DNA of 64,000 nt, from NCBI GenBank assembly GCA_030248195.1, contig JASAND010018429.1, forward strand, positions 62,001 through 126,000, written 5' to 3'. The DNA comes from Trissonchulus latispiculum (Eukaryota > Nematoda > Enoplea > Enoplida > Ironidae). Numbering within the stretch: position 1 is the stretch's first letter; each line of letters starts with the position of its first letter. The position numbers and the translations under genes are program-made. Below are positions 13,326-25,500 of this stretch, one piece after another. The notes beneath the pieces are model-generated. The model was not told the origin of the DNA, searched no databases, and saw only the letters and a list, made by a program, of their open reading frames with translations.

Positions 13326-13979
13326 TATATAATAGATAAGAGTGTGACACTCTTACACTAGCATGAACAAATCATGCTAGGTATGCTCGGTGCGTTAACT
13401 CGGGACCCCCCCCCCCCCGGAACTTCCGGGGGGTCCCACTTTGCACTATCTACACGCTTTCATATAAGCGTGTGTCTGCTCGCTGATTGGCCCATTAGCC
13501 TGAGGCTTACAGTAGGCATTTTATTAGTAATTTTTAATTAATTAATAATAACTTTAATTAGGTTAATGCAATTAAAGAACTAACTCGACAACTTCGTAGC
13601 ATTTTTTCTGCTCTTTCCAACGATATAGAAATTGTTGCATAATACAAAAATTCGAAGGAATGTAATCTCCAACAATTTCTATATCGTTGGAAAGAGCAGA
13701 AAAAAATACTACAAAGTTGTCGAGTTAGTTTTTTAATTGCATTAACCTAATTAAAGTTATTATTAATTAATTAAAAATTACTAATAAAATGCCTACTGTA
13801 AGCCTTAGGCTAATGGGCCAATCAGCGAGCAGACACACGCTTATATGAAAGCGTGTAGATAGTGCAAAGTGGGACCCCCCCCCCGGAAGTTCCGGGGGGG
13901 GGGGGTCCCGAGTTAACGCACCGAGCATAATAATTTGTTCATGCTAGTGTAAGAGTGTCACACTCTTATCTATTATATA
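13326..13979. repeat. 650-bp palindrome (fold-back)
   Basis: Two arms of roughly 310 bp are nearly perfect inverted copies around a spacer of about 30 bp (13639-13669). Each arm has a C or G run inside (13407-13430 and 13876-13908). The palindrome starts where the tandem array stops and ends inside the right terminal repeat of the 1.4-kb element. Confidence 0.9.
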
Positions 13980-14916
13980 CTCTTGGTTTCACTCAGCGCA
14001 AATTTTTTGGAAATATTTTTATTTTTTCGTAAGACTAGGAATGGATTGATTCAGAGAATATGAAATAAAATCAATCACAATTGGTTCCTGAAGTATGTAG
14101 TAAGCCATATCAATTGCAAAAAATGCAAAGTAAAACTCAGAATCTGTAAACTTTGTTTTGCTGAGATGTTCCTTCTTACGGAGATTTGAAACCCACAGTC
14201 TGACTCTCTCCCTCCAAAAATAATCGCAGCAGCGATAAATCACTAACAGTAGATGGAGCGTGGAGAATTTTAGGTTTTAAAATAAAGATTTCAGACTCTC
14301 AGGGCCCATGTAATAGTTTTCAATTTCTAGTTAAGATTCAACGCAATCATTGTAGTTCTAACCTAGATCTAAGCTTCACAGGACATTACAAATATTATGA
14401 GGACACTACTACAGCGACAAGCATTTAAAAAACTACACGATTAAGTTAAGAATATTTCTATTGCTAGTTTTGAGAAATTGTTGAAGTTTTCAGTTGGCAA
14501 GGTAAAACTTTGAAAAATATCCTATAACAGCAAACAAATTCCTCCAATCAAAAATACCGGGTCAGAGCTCCTGACCCGGTGACCCGGTCCATATAGTGAC
14601 CCGAACTGACCCGGTGACCCGGTTTCATCTCTGCTTTAGAAGACAAACATAGCGCACAAAATTCTTTGAAGTGATGGATCTAATTGGGGGGGGGGGATCA
14701 GCCATTAGCGAGCAGAGCATAGCTTTTGCTCTGATAACATAGAACTCCTACATTATGTACTCTTGATAATAATAATCAGTATAGAACGTTACCTAAAATA
14801 TACGACAAGACAAATCTATTTTAATATTATTACAACACGTGCAAATGCAATAAATTAACAAAGCAAAACATAAAATTGCAGTAAAAAACTATAAACAATT
14901 CGGTAAAACCTGCAAG

Positions 14917-14988
14917 AATGCCAGAAACATCAGCTTGCCAGAGGCGTTCAAACGCTTTAAAACTGGCAAGCGTCACAAAAGGACATTC
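14917..14988 (-). promoter_or_regulatory. SECIS-like element in the MsrA 3' UTR
   Basis: On the minus strand a lower helix (GAATGTCC with GGCATTC) is followed by an internal loop, the non-Watson-Crick core GTGA/TGAT, a 9-bp helix GCTTGCCAG/CTGGCAAGC, an unpaired AAA, and a small upper stem GCGTT/AACGC. This is the order of a form-2 SECIS: UGA/GA quartet, helix of about 9-11 bp, then AA in the apical region. It lies about 130 nt after the MsrA stop codon, where an animal SECIS would be expected. Confidence 0.8.
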
Positions 14989-15117
14989 AAAAAGGAGGTT
15001 TCACAAAACAATATTAATGTCATGTATTAATAATGACTAGGAAGAGTTCATTAATGTCTCCATTTATACAAAAATATTGCATAGATAAAAAATTGGAACA
15101 GGATTGGATCCACCGCC

Positions 15118-16571
15118 TTACAGTCCACAACTGGCATGAGGCATGGACCCGCCCGTCCCATCCAGAATACTTCGCACCAAACCAAGCTCCCCCTCAGTGA
15201 GACCCCAGTTTACGGACTCCTTCTCAAATCGGATCGGATCCCCGTAACCGCCACAGTAGCCATTCAGTTTGGCCGCCACATGAGAGTGAATCAACTGTTT
15301 GCCATCCAAGCCCAAACTTTTGAACAGGAGGCGATGATTACGAAGCAGATACTTTTGATGATAACTAAAAATTGATAATAATCATAGAGGCAGGCGGCTT
15401 TATAGAATGCTTAATTAAATTTAATGATTTGAACAATATCTTAATGATCAATTCTCTTAGGAGCACGAATATCTAAGCTAAAGATTTTCGTTGAGGTTCT
15501 GCATCTCCACAAAACAATTTTTTGGTACAGGAGGAATACTGCGAGAAAATCACATAAATCTCATAAATTAAGAGTTTTTAGACGATGTTAGATTAAAATA
15601 TCATAAATCTCATAAATGAAAAACGTACTCTTCGGCCTCATAGAATTTTCCAACCGGCAAAATTTTGGTTTGAATGACCGCATTGAAACTGGGCTGCCGT
15701 TCCTTCATGGTTCGTTCGGCCAGTTGCTTTTGATCCTCGTCGTAGTAGAAAATAGCTGACCTTAAAATAACAGAAACATGAGACAAGAAGCAAACCAAAA
15801 AACTAAAAATCAGCTACAAGAATTCCAAGGTGGAGTTAGAAAAGATTATATACTATCTACGAATTAGTGGAGAAACAGTCCTTCTTTCTGACGACATAAA
15901 GAATTACAAACTATTGGCAAAAATTAGACACACTGTTGTAGACTGGTCTTTTCATATCTGCAAAGAAAATGTCGAAACCACACTTATACGAGTTTTTGCA
16001 TCTAAGCTTACATGTACTGTCGTTTATGTGGTACGGTAGGATTGTGTCCAGTCCAGAAGAGGTCCAACAGTTTTTCGTAGGAAACTATACTGGCATCGTA
16101 CTCAACATCCACAGTTTCTGTGTAATCACCCCTGAATACAAAAGACAGCAAAAATGACAATTTATGGTCTTTACGTTTCGAGAATGGTACAGACATTTTT
16201 TTGCAACATTCGGACTCAGCATAACCAAAAGAAATCTTTTCTTAGAAATGAGGGAAGGACGAAATGTGGAACCCATCAGATGGTGCTACAGAACAATCAA
16301 TAAGACGTTCACGTTACTGTTAAGACATTAAAAGTTCGGTTACACAATACTCAAAACTGAAACAAACAAAGTCAACATACAAACTGGTATAGGTAGGGTT
16401 TGGTTTGGTGCCTCCAGCAAAGCCGACTCGAGTGCGCAAAATTCCGGGGACCACGGCAAACTGGCCCTCCGGAAACCAGAATCAGGACATTCCGAATGCG
16501 GCCTTTCGAACGGATTCCGTCTGCGGTGGCACCCACAGAATCCGCGCCGCCCCGCCACCGGATGACGTCAT
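15118..16571 (-). CDS. MSRA: Peptide-methionine (S)-S-oxide reductase, selenocysteine form
   Basis: Reduces methionine S-sulfoxide in proteins. Join of 16571-16381, 16131-16012, 15760-15629 and 15364-15118: 690 nt, 229 residues if TGA is read. Family landmarks in order are the FGMS-x-FWFPEGQF active-site segment, VGFAGGTKPNPTY, GDYTETVDVEYD, SYEKLLDLFWTGHNPT, SAIFYYDEDQ, FYEAEDYHQKYL, NGYCGGYGD and a C-terminal SCGL with a likely resolving Cys. The codon at residue 30 (16484-16482), where MsrA normally has its catalytic Cys (GCFW), is TGA. Frame and splicing are intact everywhere else and a SECIS-like hairpin follows, so selenocysteine is more likely than a pseudogene. The start ATG is the first in this frame; a spliced 5' UTR is possible because an AG acceptor lies 15 nt upstream. 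Confidence 0.88.
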
Positions 16572-17066
16572 CTGGCCCGCTGCTTTCTACAATGTTTCAC
16601 AAGAAAAAATGGTTTTACAAAAAGACGAAATGGGGAGTTCAAAAAAGTTCAGATAGCATTTATAGTTAAAGAAATAAAAAATTACCACTGTCACGTGGAC
16701 GAAACACCCATGACACCCACTACGCGCTTCAACTTTTCTATATATATGAAATTGGCTCAAGAAGACAGATAGTTTTGTATTGCATAATACAAACCAGAAT
16801 AAAATTTAACGGAAATTCACAAAATGTTAAATGTCTTAGACAACAAACCTGAATAAATTTAAGCATACAGTTTTCAAATTAGCAGAAGTCAATTAACTGT
16901 CGTATAAAATACAGTCTAAAACAGTCAGAAAACTTTGATATGTATAGGCTACTAGGCATGCTCTCTGTTGCTAGAGTAAAAACTGTGCTCTGTTAGCTAG
17001 CGGCTGACACCCCGTAAATTAGACACTAGTGACTCACCCCCACTGCATATCAATACCTGGGGTCGA

Positions 17067-17779
17067 TGTTATCAAGCATCTCAAACCGGGTTGAAACTTC
17101 AACCCGGGTTGAGATTGGGGTTGAAAACTTCAACCAAATCTTACCACCCAATGTTATCATTAAATTAGGGTTGAAAATTTGGGTTGATTTTCAGGTTGAA
17201 ATGGCTGAATCTCAACCCCTCGCAGTGAGGATGGTTCAGATTTCAACCCGGGTTAAAATAATAAAGAATGATCCTCTCCTTCTAGTTTTATAATAAAAGC
17301 TTTTGTTTTAAGAAACATTTAATGGTATATTCTATGGTCTTTTAAAGAAGTATAAAATGTATCTATACCTCGTCTAATACCGCCATTGGGGATATATGAG
17401 GACATAATTGAAAATAACGTAATTTATTTCCTTCTGCAATATTATTCTCTGCTTTTCTTTCTATCCCAATCACTATTTTGCTTGGTATTCAGCCACTAGT
17501 GATGACAAGCTAGCGTACAATTATGTGATTATATAATTGTGGATCGCTAGCCAGCAGCCTCCAACTAAGCTGCTCTGCAAAAATGGGGTTGAAATCAGGG
17601 TTGAAAACTGGGCTGAATCCGGATTGAAACAGGCCAACCCGGGTTAAGCTAACCCAATACCAAAAAAGATTGATAGCATATATATGGTTGACCATCGGGG
17701 TTTAGCCAACCCGAAAAGTTCAGGGTTGAACCCGAAAATGGCTTCCGCCCAAGTTGAACTCAACCCACTTTTGATAACA
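17067..17779. mobile_element. Inverted-repeat element with GGGTTGAA word arrays
   Basis: TGTTATCAA at the left recurs inverted (TTGATAACA) at the right. Both outer thirds are packed with GGGTTGAAA and its complement TTTCAACCC, sometimes fused as the palindrome CAACCCGGGTTG. The middle is ordinary AT-rich DNA. I saw no exact target duplication, so the class is unknown. Confidence 0.6.
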
Positions 17780-20700
17780 CTTAAACTTTATTGGTGCAGT
17801 CCAGGCTCCAGGGTAAGTTTCAATACTCTATTACGCCCAGGTTAAAGAAGAAAATCTCAGGGAAAGTATACTGACGGAACGTCTAATATCTCCGAAGCAG
17901 AGGGTTGTGCCAGGGCCATGAAGTGCGCTTCATGATCATAAAAGCAGCTTCAAGATCAAATTGATTTCACGTTTATCCACTGACAACTATACAGAGACAA
18001 TCTCAGACTTCCTCAAAACTGTTAAATATGTTTTCCTTGTATCAATATTCTATTGTCGTTTCTGATCTCTTGTCCTGGAAAGATGCTGTTTGTCCAGTTG
18101 ATTCATGCACAAATAGGCTAGCTCTCAACGAGAACTTTGCCATCTTTTAATTGCATTAAGGTAGAAAGAAATTAGTTTAATATAACTGTGTTAACCTTCA
18201 GCAATAATGACCTGAATCGGTTGTTCATTCCATTCAAACTAGTTGGACGGTTTGGGCCGTCAAGTAGTTGTTTCGGACTGTTCAAGTAGTATGTAGGTGG
18301 TTCGTGCTGCTTGGGCCAGTCAGGGTCTGAAGCAGGCATCAGGCTTTGGGTCGGGATAGATGCTTGGTTAACGGCACAACCCTAATCACAACTTCCTAAA
18401 TCTGAGCCGCAACTAAGATGGATGCTTTCTTTATGTGCTATCAACCCGCTAAATAAATAGGTTTAACAATATTGCCTCACAGAAGTTTGACAAAATTAAC
18501 ATTGCAAATGATGTAAGAGAAAAATGAAAGCTCCAAAAACCAAAGCACTGAGGAGGAACTCAAATATTTTAACACTCAAGTCCTTCAAAAGTTTAGCTCA
18601 AGATAGCTCGTCTCTACTAGCACAAAGTCAATAAGTACATCGGATGCGTTCTCTGCTTCAAAACGGCCAACGACAATTCTCTAAACGACTAAAGTTGGAC
18701 GCAACAAAACACCAGAAATAACTCTAGTTTAATTAAGAAAAAAAGGCCAAGCACACATCACGGAAGAATTCTTAAAAAAAGGAAGTAGATGTACACTAAA
18801 AGTAGGCAATCATGATATAAGTAGAAAATACACTGATGTAAATTCTTCACAAACTTATATTAGGTATACAATAACAATAATGAATATGGTAGATTGAATT
18901 GGTCCATAGAAGAGCTATCAAAAATAGCTGTCAGCAATAACAACCACAACACATCATATCACAACCAATAAAAACAATCCGATTGTCTCCCTTCCCCAAA
19001 AAATAATAAGATTAGAGGAAAGCAGAAATTGTAGGTGATCGGAGCAAACCCCCCAAAAGCGCAAGTTTTTAAAATTTTAGCAACGGCAAATCCACTTAGA
19101 CAGTAAAAAGTCATTCTTTTCCGCCAAAATCAGAAATAAGCCATAAAAAGATAAAACCAATAAGTGCACAACTGGAAATAAAGCGTAAGAAAAGCGTAAC
19201 AATTACGTGAAGTTATGTTAATTGCTTATATGAAACAAAAATCATGCAATCAAAAGAATTTTCAAAGCTTAAGCTCAAACTCAAAAGTTACATTATTCAC
19301 CAATTATAATTGTATATCAGTTTTTCATGGAAAGTATATACCTACATATCTATACATCGTAGCATACCACTACAATAATGCATGATCAAAATGTAATCAC
19401 GATTATATAAAAGTTTCAAATAGCTATAAACAGTGCAAAAATAGATAAAAATATAAATAGAGTATACATTTATAAAAATGATAAAAGCTGCTCCGAAGAG
19501 GACAGAATATAATGAACTATAAAATTATGCATAGATTGTAAAAAATTATACATCATTATTATGTAACAAAGTGAAAGATTCAAACAACAGAGATAAACAG
19601 AAATATATTAATAAAACAACAAATGTAAAAGTTAAAGGATCTCAAATTAGAAAAATAGTATTTCGGAAAAGCAAAACTAAATTACACTTTTTCCAAGATT
19701 ATGTCGTTTGCAAAACGGAAACTGAACAACGAATAAAGTGACAATTTAAAATTTAGTGTGGAAAAACTGTGTCCCCCTTTAATTCATGATGCGTGCGGTG
19801 CGTGCTGCTGATGCAATAAAACTAAAGTATTACGTAATAGAGAAGTGATTGACGTTAAAAGGAATGAAAACTGGAAAAACGACGAAGACAACGAAAAAGT
19901 GATAAAGTGACAGCAAAGCCAATATCACAAATTAACAGAATGATAATGCAATGACGAAAATGTGCAATGGACAGATATTCATGCATAATTTATCGACATA
20001 ATGTTGTAAAACGGTAGTCGGCATTCTTCTTCTTAAAAACAACTTTCATAATAAAAACATCTAGAAAGAGCATATATACATTATAATTCAGTGAATTTAG
20101 AGTATAGCCTGAATGTAAACCGGCATAGCTGATATAAAGGCTTAATGTTAGCCTTAACGTTATTGTTATTATGAACGAAGTCGATTCAATCTGTAAAATG
20201 CTGTTACGCCATCCCAGAAAAATAAATATAACATCCCATCCCGATAAATATAAGTAAGCAATAATCATTAGGTATACGAAACAGTATTATGATGGCACAC
20301 CATAGAATGCGTCCTTAAAACATGTCAAAAAACTTACAACAATGTCTAAGAGCATAAAATTTAAAACCAGAATTGAGCTAACGTTTTAGTGCTTTTAGCA
20401 TCAATCCAAACAGGATTAGTCGAAAAGCGCAAAGGTTTCGTAAAGCACATAAAACACATTAGAGCCAACCTCCCCCCTTTCAAAAAGGCAAAAGAAAAAC
20501 GAAAAGCACTTACAAAAGGCAAAACGAATATCAATTTTATGGATTAGATGGAACAATAAATCTTAGATAAAAAACATTATAAAACTTCGCATTCACAAAC
20601 ACCGTTACCAAAAATATATCAATTTAAATTGAAACAATTTAAATTTTTTAGTTGCGAAGAAGAAAGAATTAACCTGGAATCACGAATTGAATAGATCCAA

Positions 20701-21236
20701 CTTCTTGCAAATAACCGAGACCTATTCAAAAATATATATGCCATAAATACAGTGAAGACTGCTGAGCAAAGGCAATGAAAAGCACAAACATGATATTAGA
20801 TTATTAAGTATATAATATCTGAGTGGACGCACCAGGTAAAAAGCATAGAAATTCGGAAATAAAAATAAATAGACATTAAAACAGACGCACTCCAATCCAA
20901 ACAACACTACATAGACACCAGAAAAGATTACATAATAAAAACACATAGAATTAACAAAAACAGTCAAAACTATACAGAAAATAGGAACTGTTAAAAAAGG
21001 GTGTTTGCAAAACGCACACAACCAAGCGATCCCATGCACGTGGACTGTTGTAGCACAGAATAATACAATACCGTGTATGTATATAGTTAGTACGTACACA
21101 ATGTATATACGTATGTTTACAGACAGCCAACATAGAGTCTCTTACATTCATAACTATATATAAATAATAAAATATAATAAAAAAGATCACAAAAGCAGTA
21201 TATATACTTCTTATAACAAACTGTCAATATTTTTCT
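17780..21236. other. Intergenic DNA and LRP1 3' UTR, nothing else recognised
   Basis: AT-rich sequence with no convincing coding frame or repeat border. The LRP1 3' UTR must start at 21236 on the minus strand, but I could not identify its poly(A) site. Confidence 0.4.
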
Positions 21237-22512
21237 CTATACATCTGATATGTCTTCCTCCACCAATTGGACCTTGTCGTTGTCAGTATCAGCCGATGTG
21301 GGATCCATAGGCTTGGACGTTTTCATTCGAAGCTTCAAGTCTTTAGTGGGAGTGGTGGGGCCCGAAGTCAGAGAGCTGGAGGGAGCTGAAATAAGAAATA
21401 AAAGATAAAATAATAACAAATAATTATATTTTTCTAAAATACTGGAAAGCGGACATGTTATAGGAACAAGTTAGGTTACGTACCATCATTTTTCCTTTTT
21501 CGGTCCTTTCCATGTGACACAGACTTTTTCATTCACTTTTACGGAACCAGGCGACAAATTGTCTCAAAACGATACGTATAAATCAAATTAGGGAGGAACA
21601 GTAGGTTATACTTCAGTGGTGTTTGCATTAATTCTATAAGTGCTGGGTTGTTTACTTGATATTTAGCACAGCACTTGCGAAAGCTTCTGCGTATTGTATA
21701 GTTACAATGTCCCCCTCGACAAGAAGTCAATTCAAGGCCCTGCGCGAAAAAAATTAAAAATATCCATGTAATTAATTAAGCTTATTCAACAAGCATAAAC
21801 AACAGGTAAGCACCGCACCAATAACAGCGGCCCCTGGTTCAGTGATGACCCCATAGTCACTGTCCGAATCAAGGCTGGAGGAGGGCTTCTTGGAGAGGGA
21901 CCCTCTCCCACTGCTTGTCTCTGTGGAGGGGGACGTGTCCACAGTTTCAAAGTCATAGACCGGATTGGCGAAATGAGTCATGGCTGTGGAATCACGCGCC
22001 TCTAGGGTATAGCTATCCTCCAGGCCTCCCTTGCCACTGCCACTAGGGCCAGACTAAAAACAGAAGCAGAAGGATAAACACAAGAAAACGGAAACTTTAT
22101 TCTCAAAATTGTAATATTTCAGTCTACAGAATTAGTACGAAATGAGACACCTTGACTTGACGGCAATTCTGTGACCTAATAAAGTTTAATAGTTCGACAG
22201 TAGGTGTTAGCATGGTTGCTTTCAGCACAAATTTTGAATCTTTACATAGCATTATCCTTTCTTTTTACCTTTATTTTTATTTTTTTTCATTATATTTTTC
22301 ATCTGTTCAACACACAATACGTCTATAGAGACCACATCCATCAGCTGATTGTAGAGAATTGGTCAACTTTAAAATGCCCTTGTTCCGAATTAAACATTAA
22401 TTATATATTAGTCAATAGGTTTACCCCTTTGCCTGTATCAAGATTTGGATTAGAAAATGACACAATGTTGTCTTGGAATGAAACATGACCCACTGAAGAA
22501 CTTTCCTTCTTC
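21237..22512 (-). CDS. LRP1: LRP1 cytoplasmic tail exons
   Basis: Exons 22512-22425, 22053-21819 and 21385-21237. The tail begins with a basic stop-transfer run, then VSFSNPNLD (NPxY-like but lacking Tyr) and FANPVYDF, a full NPxY signal for endocytic adaptor and PTB-domain binding. Ser-rich acidic sequence follows ([10 protein letters not shown]) and the protein ends EEDISDV. The second exon could instead end at 21804 with a different donor. Confidence 0.85.
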
Positions 22513-25500
22513 CTAGAATAGAAATCAACACTTTATATCAAACAGTCAGCTACTTTTGAAGATTTATACAGTAAAATACAATAGTATAAGAATAAAAAGA
22601 AAACAAGCAAGCTACATAATAGTGCTAGACTCCTGAAAAACAGCATTATTTTCTAACATTTAAACAAACTAACTTTCTAAAGCTGATCTTTTTTCGGTAG
22701 AAGACAAAGCCTAATGCAAGAGCCACCAATATGAGCAATGCAATGACAATGACTGGAACAAATATGGCTGCCTTGTCTAAAAACACATAAAAAATTAATG
22801 AAGATTACGAAGATTATAAACATTCAGAAGATTCAAAACTGCATCATTCTATATGAGCTAACTTTGAATAGTTTATATCAAAATTATCACAATCTAGTAA
22901 AGTTTTGGTAGAGCCAAAGTAAACCCTGGCTACAAACAAATTCATACCAGGCTATTCTAAAAACGACTTGATACTTTTATTGCCTTCTTATTATCGGTAA
23001 CGAATGTGCTCTAACTCAGATTTGGTACATCGTGTCACATATTTTGCGCCATAACCAAAATAAACTGTCTACTGGTATTATGAAGAGTACATAATAACTA
23101 AGAGTGTGACAAACGCCAACGGGACTTACTAGGACCACCTGCAGACTGTACCGGTTCCTTGACCGGTCCATGATACTGACAGTATTTGCCAGTAAACTGG
23201 TGACGACAGACACATTCAACGTTGCCAAATCTGTCCACACTACAGGTTCCCCCATTTCGACAGGGACAGAAATCGGGCAACGGTAACAGTTCCAGTTCTT
23301 CTAAAAACAATTTGAATAAATTTGAAATGTATAAAACCATTAAAAATAAAACAACAGAAATTAAAGAGATAACCAAATTGAACACAAAAATACGCGGCAG
23401 AAAGTGTCTAACCTAATCAATTATGCAACAATACAAATACGTACCTGCAGTGCACTGCTTGTTGTCACGTAACAGCTGAGTGCCTTCAGGACAGGCACAG
23501 ACATAGCTGCTTTGAGGTTTAAGTAGACATAGATGGGAACAACCAGCACTGGAGCAGGGATTGAAATCTACAACAATACACTCTATTACTCAAAATAAAG
23601 CGCAGCAGCAGGTTAAAGCTACGATTAACCCAAAAATCTATGGTCTTTTCCAGAAAAACGAAAGCAGTATTTTAAACGAGTTCTATTTAACTACATCCTT
23701 TTTATGGATTTTAGGATTTTAATTTTAGTTATATTTTTGTCGATTTTCAGAAAATGTTTGGAAAAAAGGAAATAAAAGGAATTTTTGCAGAAAACAGGAA
23801 AAAAGGACGACCTCGAAAAAAGGAAAAAAAGGAAAATAGGAAAAAAGGAACCGCGGCAGCCCTGCAACCAAAGACTGACAGACAGTGTGACAGCATTTTT
23901 GTTGAAATAAGAAAGTACCAAAAAATCAGTCATTCAGAGCAAAACTATGTAAAACCTCTTGCAATGGATATGTTCTGTTTCAGTGCATGAAAGACGCGCA
24001 GATCCTGTGCATTCGTAAATCCCTCTCTGACCATATGATCCCCGTGTAGACCGAATTTGTCGCGAGCTTTGACGGCGCCAGTGTCCTTGGAGACCCAGTA
24101 GATCCAGTTTTCAAACACATCAATAGAAATGATGCCTTCCGTATCTGAAAGTTTAAATGCAAAATAGCCTATTTCACAGAAAAAATTGGACAACACTATT
24201 TATTAACACTATTTATTAGACGTACAGTTTTTAGGAAATTCTACATTCTCCAAAATTAGCTAGTAAAGTTGGAACTTACAGGTTCAGGTGTTCAGCTTAA
24301 TAATAATGATGATGAAATTAATGCATGAATGCATAATTATGCATAAAAATGATATACGTATGTACTATAACTGGAACTACGGAGACCTTAAACTCTACAC
24401 TGACTTTATACAAGCATTCCAACGAGGTTTCGGTACTTAACGTAACCTACTACTTACTTATAACGTACTTACGTTACGTAACGATACGTAACCCAACTTT
24501 ATATCCTAATTTCTACAAAGTAATGTATTCCGGTAGTTATTTTACAGAAAAATAGGCATGCTCTGATAGGACCTTTTAGATTACAGTATATACGTACATA
24601 ACAGCTGAAACCATTCTGAGATAATCAGTAAAATTTTCTTACCTTCAGCCAACACTTTTCTGCCTTCCCCGTTGGGAAGAATAGAATCAATTCGTTTCAG
24701 CTTAGGATCTGTCCAATACAACCTGTGTTCCTTGGCATAATCAATACTAATCGATAGCGGATCAATTAAATCAATATCCATCAATACCAATCGATTCTCC
24801 CCATCCAGATCGCTACGTTCAATCTTCGGTACCGCACCAATATCCGACCAGTACAGGTAGCTGAAAGTTTCAAAGACACAAGCTACAAAAGACTTACAAT
24901 TAAACTGTAACAAATCAAACTCGTTTTCCAACAGTTATTGACATTTTAATCAATAGTCACAGGAATGTGTTTATAGAAGAAACAAAAAACTTTCACAAAT
25001 TTAAACCGAAAAATCCAGGCCAAATCTCTGAAATTTGTGGTTTCAGTTTACCAAAAAAGCCAATACATTCAAAACAGGATTTTCCGGAAATTACTCAGAC
25101 AAAACTGAGTAGTTTCTGGAAAATCCTGTTTTAGATGTACTGGTGCTTTTGGCGGAAACCGAATTGTACACCCTCCGTCAACGAACTAAAAACTATCTTC
25201 AATTTTTTCCCAAAATTCTTTTCAGAAATTACATTTCCTTTTCCTCCAAGTAAATTACCCCAGCTCCGGATCCACAGCCAGCGATTTCGGTATGCCAACA
25301 TCACGATCAACAATTCGTTTCGCATAGCGGCCGTCCAGACGGGCCACATAGATATGACCGGAATCCGTGGGCAGGTTTGTTTCAAAATTCGGTACCAAAT
25401 CCGGAACATTCTCAATTCCGTCAGCTATCGGTTCCACGTCGTCCTGACGCGGAATTCGAGCATGCGGAAAGACTGCCTCAGTCTCGGCTACTTCAGCATA

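Larger units (their letters stand above)
12616..13329. repeat. 265-bp tandem repeat, 2.7 copies
   Basis: Units start at 12616, 12881 and 13146, spaced exactly 265 bp, with almost no differences between copies. The third is cut off at TGCGTTATA where the palindrome begins. Each unit holds one minus-strand tRNA and about 190 bp of spacer. Confidence 0.9.
12603..13986. mobile_element. Inverted-repeat element carrying tandem tRNA units and a long palindrome
   Basis: CCAAGAGTATAT at 12603-12614 recurs inverted at 13975-13986, and TTTCA lies immediately outside both ends (12598-12602 and 13987-13991). It therefore looks like one 1,384-bp insertion with 12-bp terminal repeats and a 5-bp target duplication. 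The left half is a 265-bp tandem repeat with a tRNA in each unit; the right half is a 650-bp palindrome. No protein is encoded. I do not know a described family with this structure. Confidence 0.65.
9657..14633. mobile_element. About 5-kb composite element with hAT-like ends and 8-bp target duplication
   Basis: Inverted ends CAGAGATGAAAC are flanked by exact copies of CTTTAGAA (9649-9656 and 14634-14641). CAG-type ends plus 8-bp duplications are characteristic of hAT transposons. Next to both ends are runs of GACCCGGT words; related words also occur at 12195-12245, so part of the interior may be a second copy of the family. No hAT transposase is visible. Much of the interior is later insertions, including the tRNA-bearing element at 12603-13986. 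Confidence 0.7.

Noticed and set aside
12616..13329. CRISPR-like array
   Set aside because: Units are 265 bp, identical throughout without variable spacers, contain tRNAs, and the DNA is from an animal.
12591..13339. Three repeated open frames containing GTRTHDFRINAPTLCQLSYRG
   Set aside because: This is the tRNA sequence translated on the wrong strand, a common artefact, not a protein family.
21483..21540. Possible extra LRP1 tail exon with donor GTACGT and a [12 protein letters not shown] frame
   Set aside because: The donor is good, but I could not find an acceptor that keeps the frame without a stop, so it is left out.
23754..23990. Lys-rich 78-aa ORF
   Set aside because: It is simple-sequence AAAAGGA DNA in an intron, with antisense overlap to an LRP1 exon.
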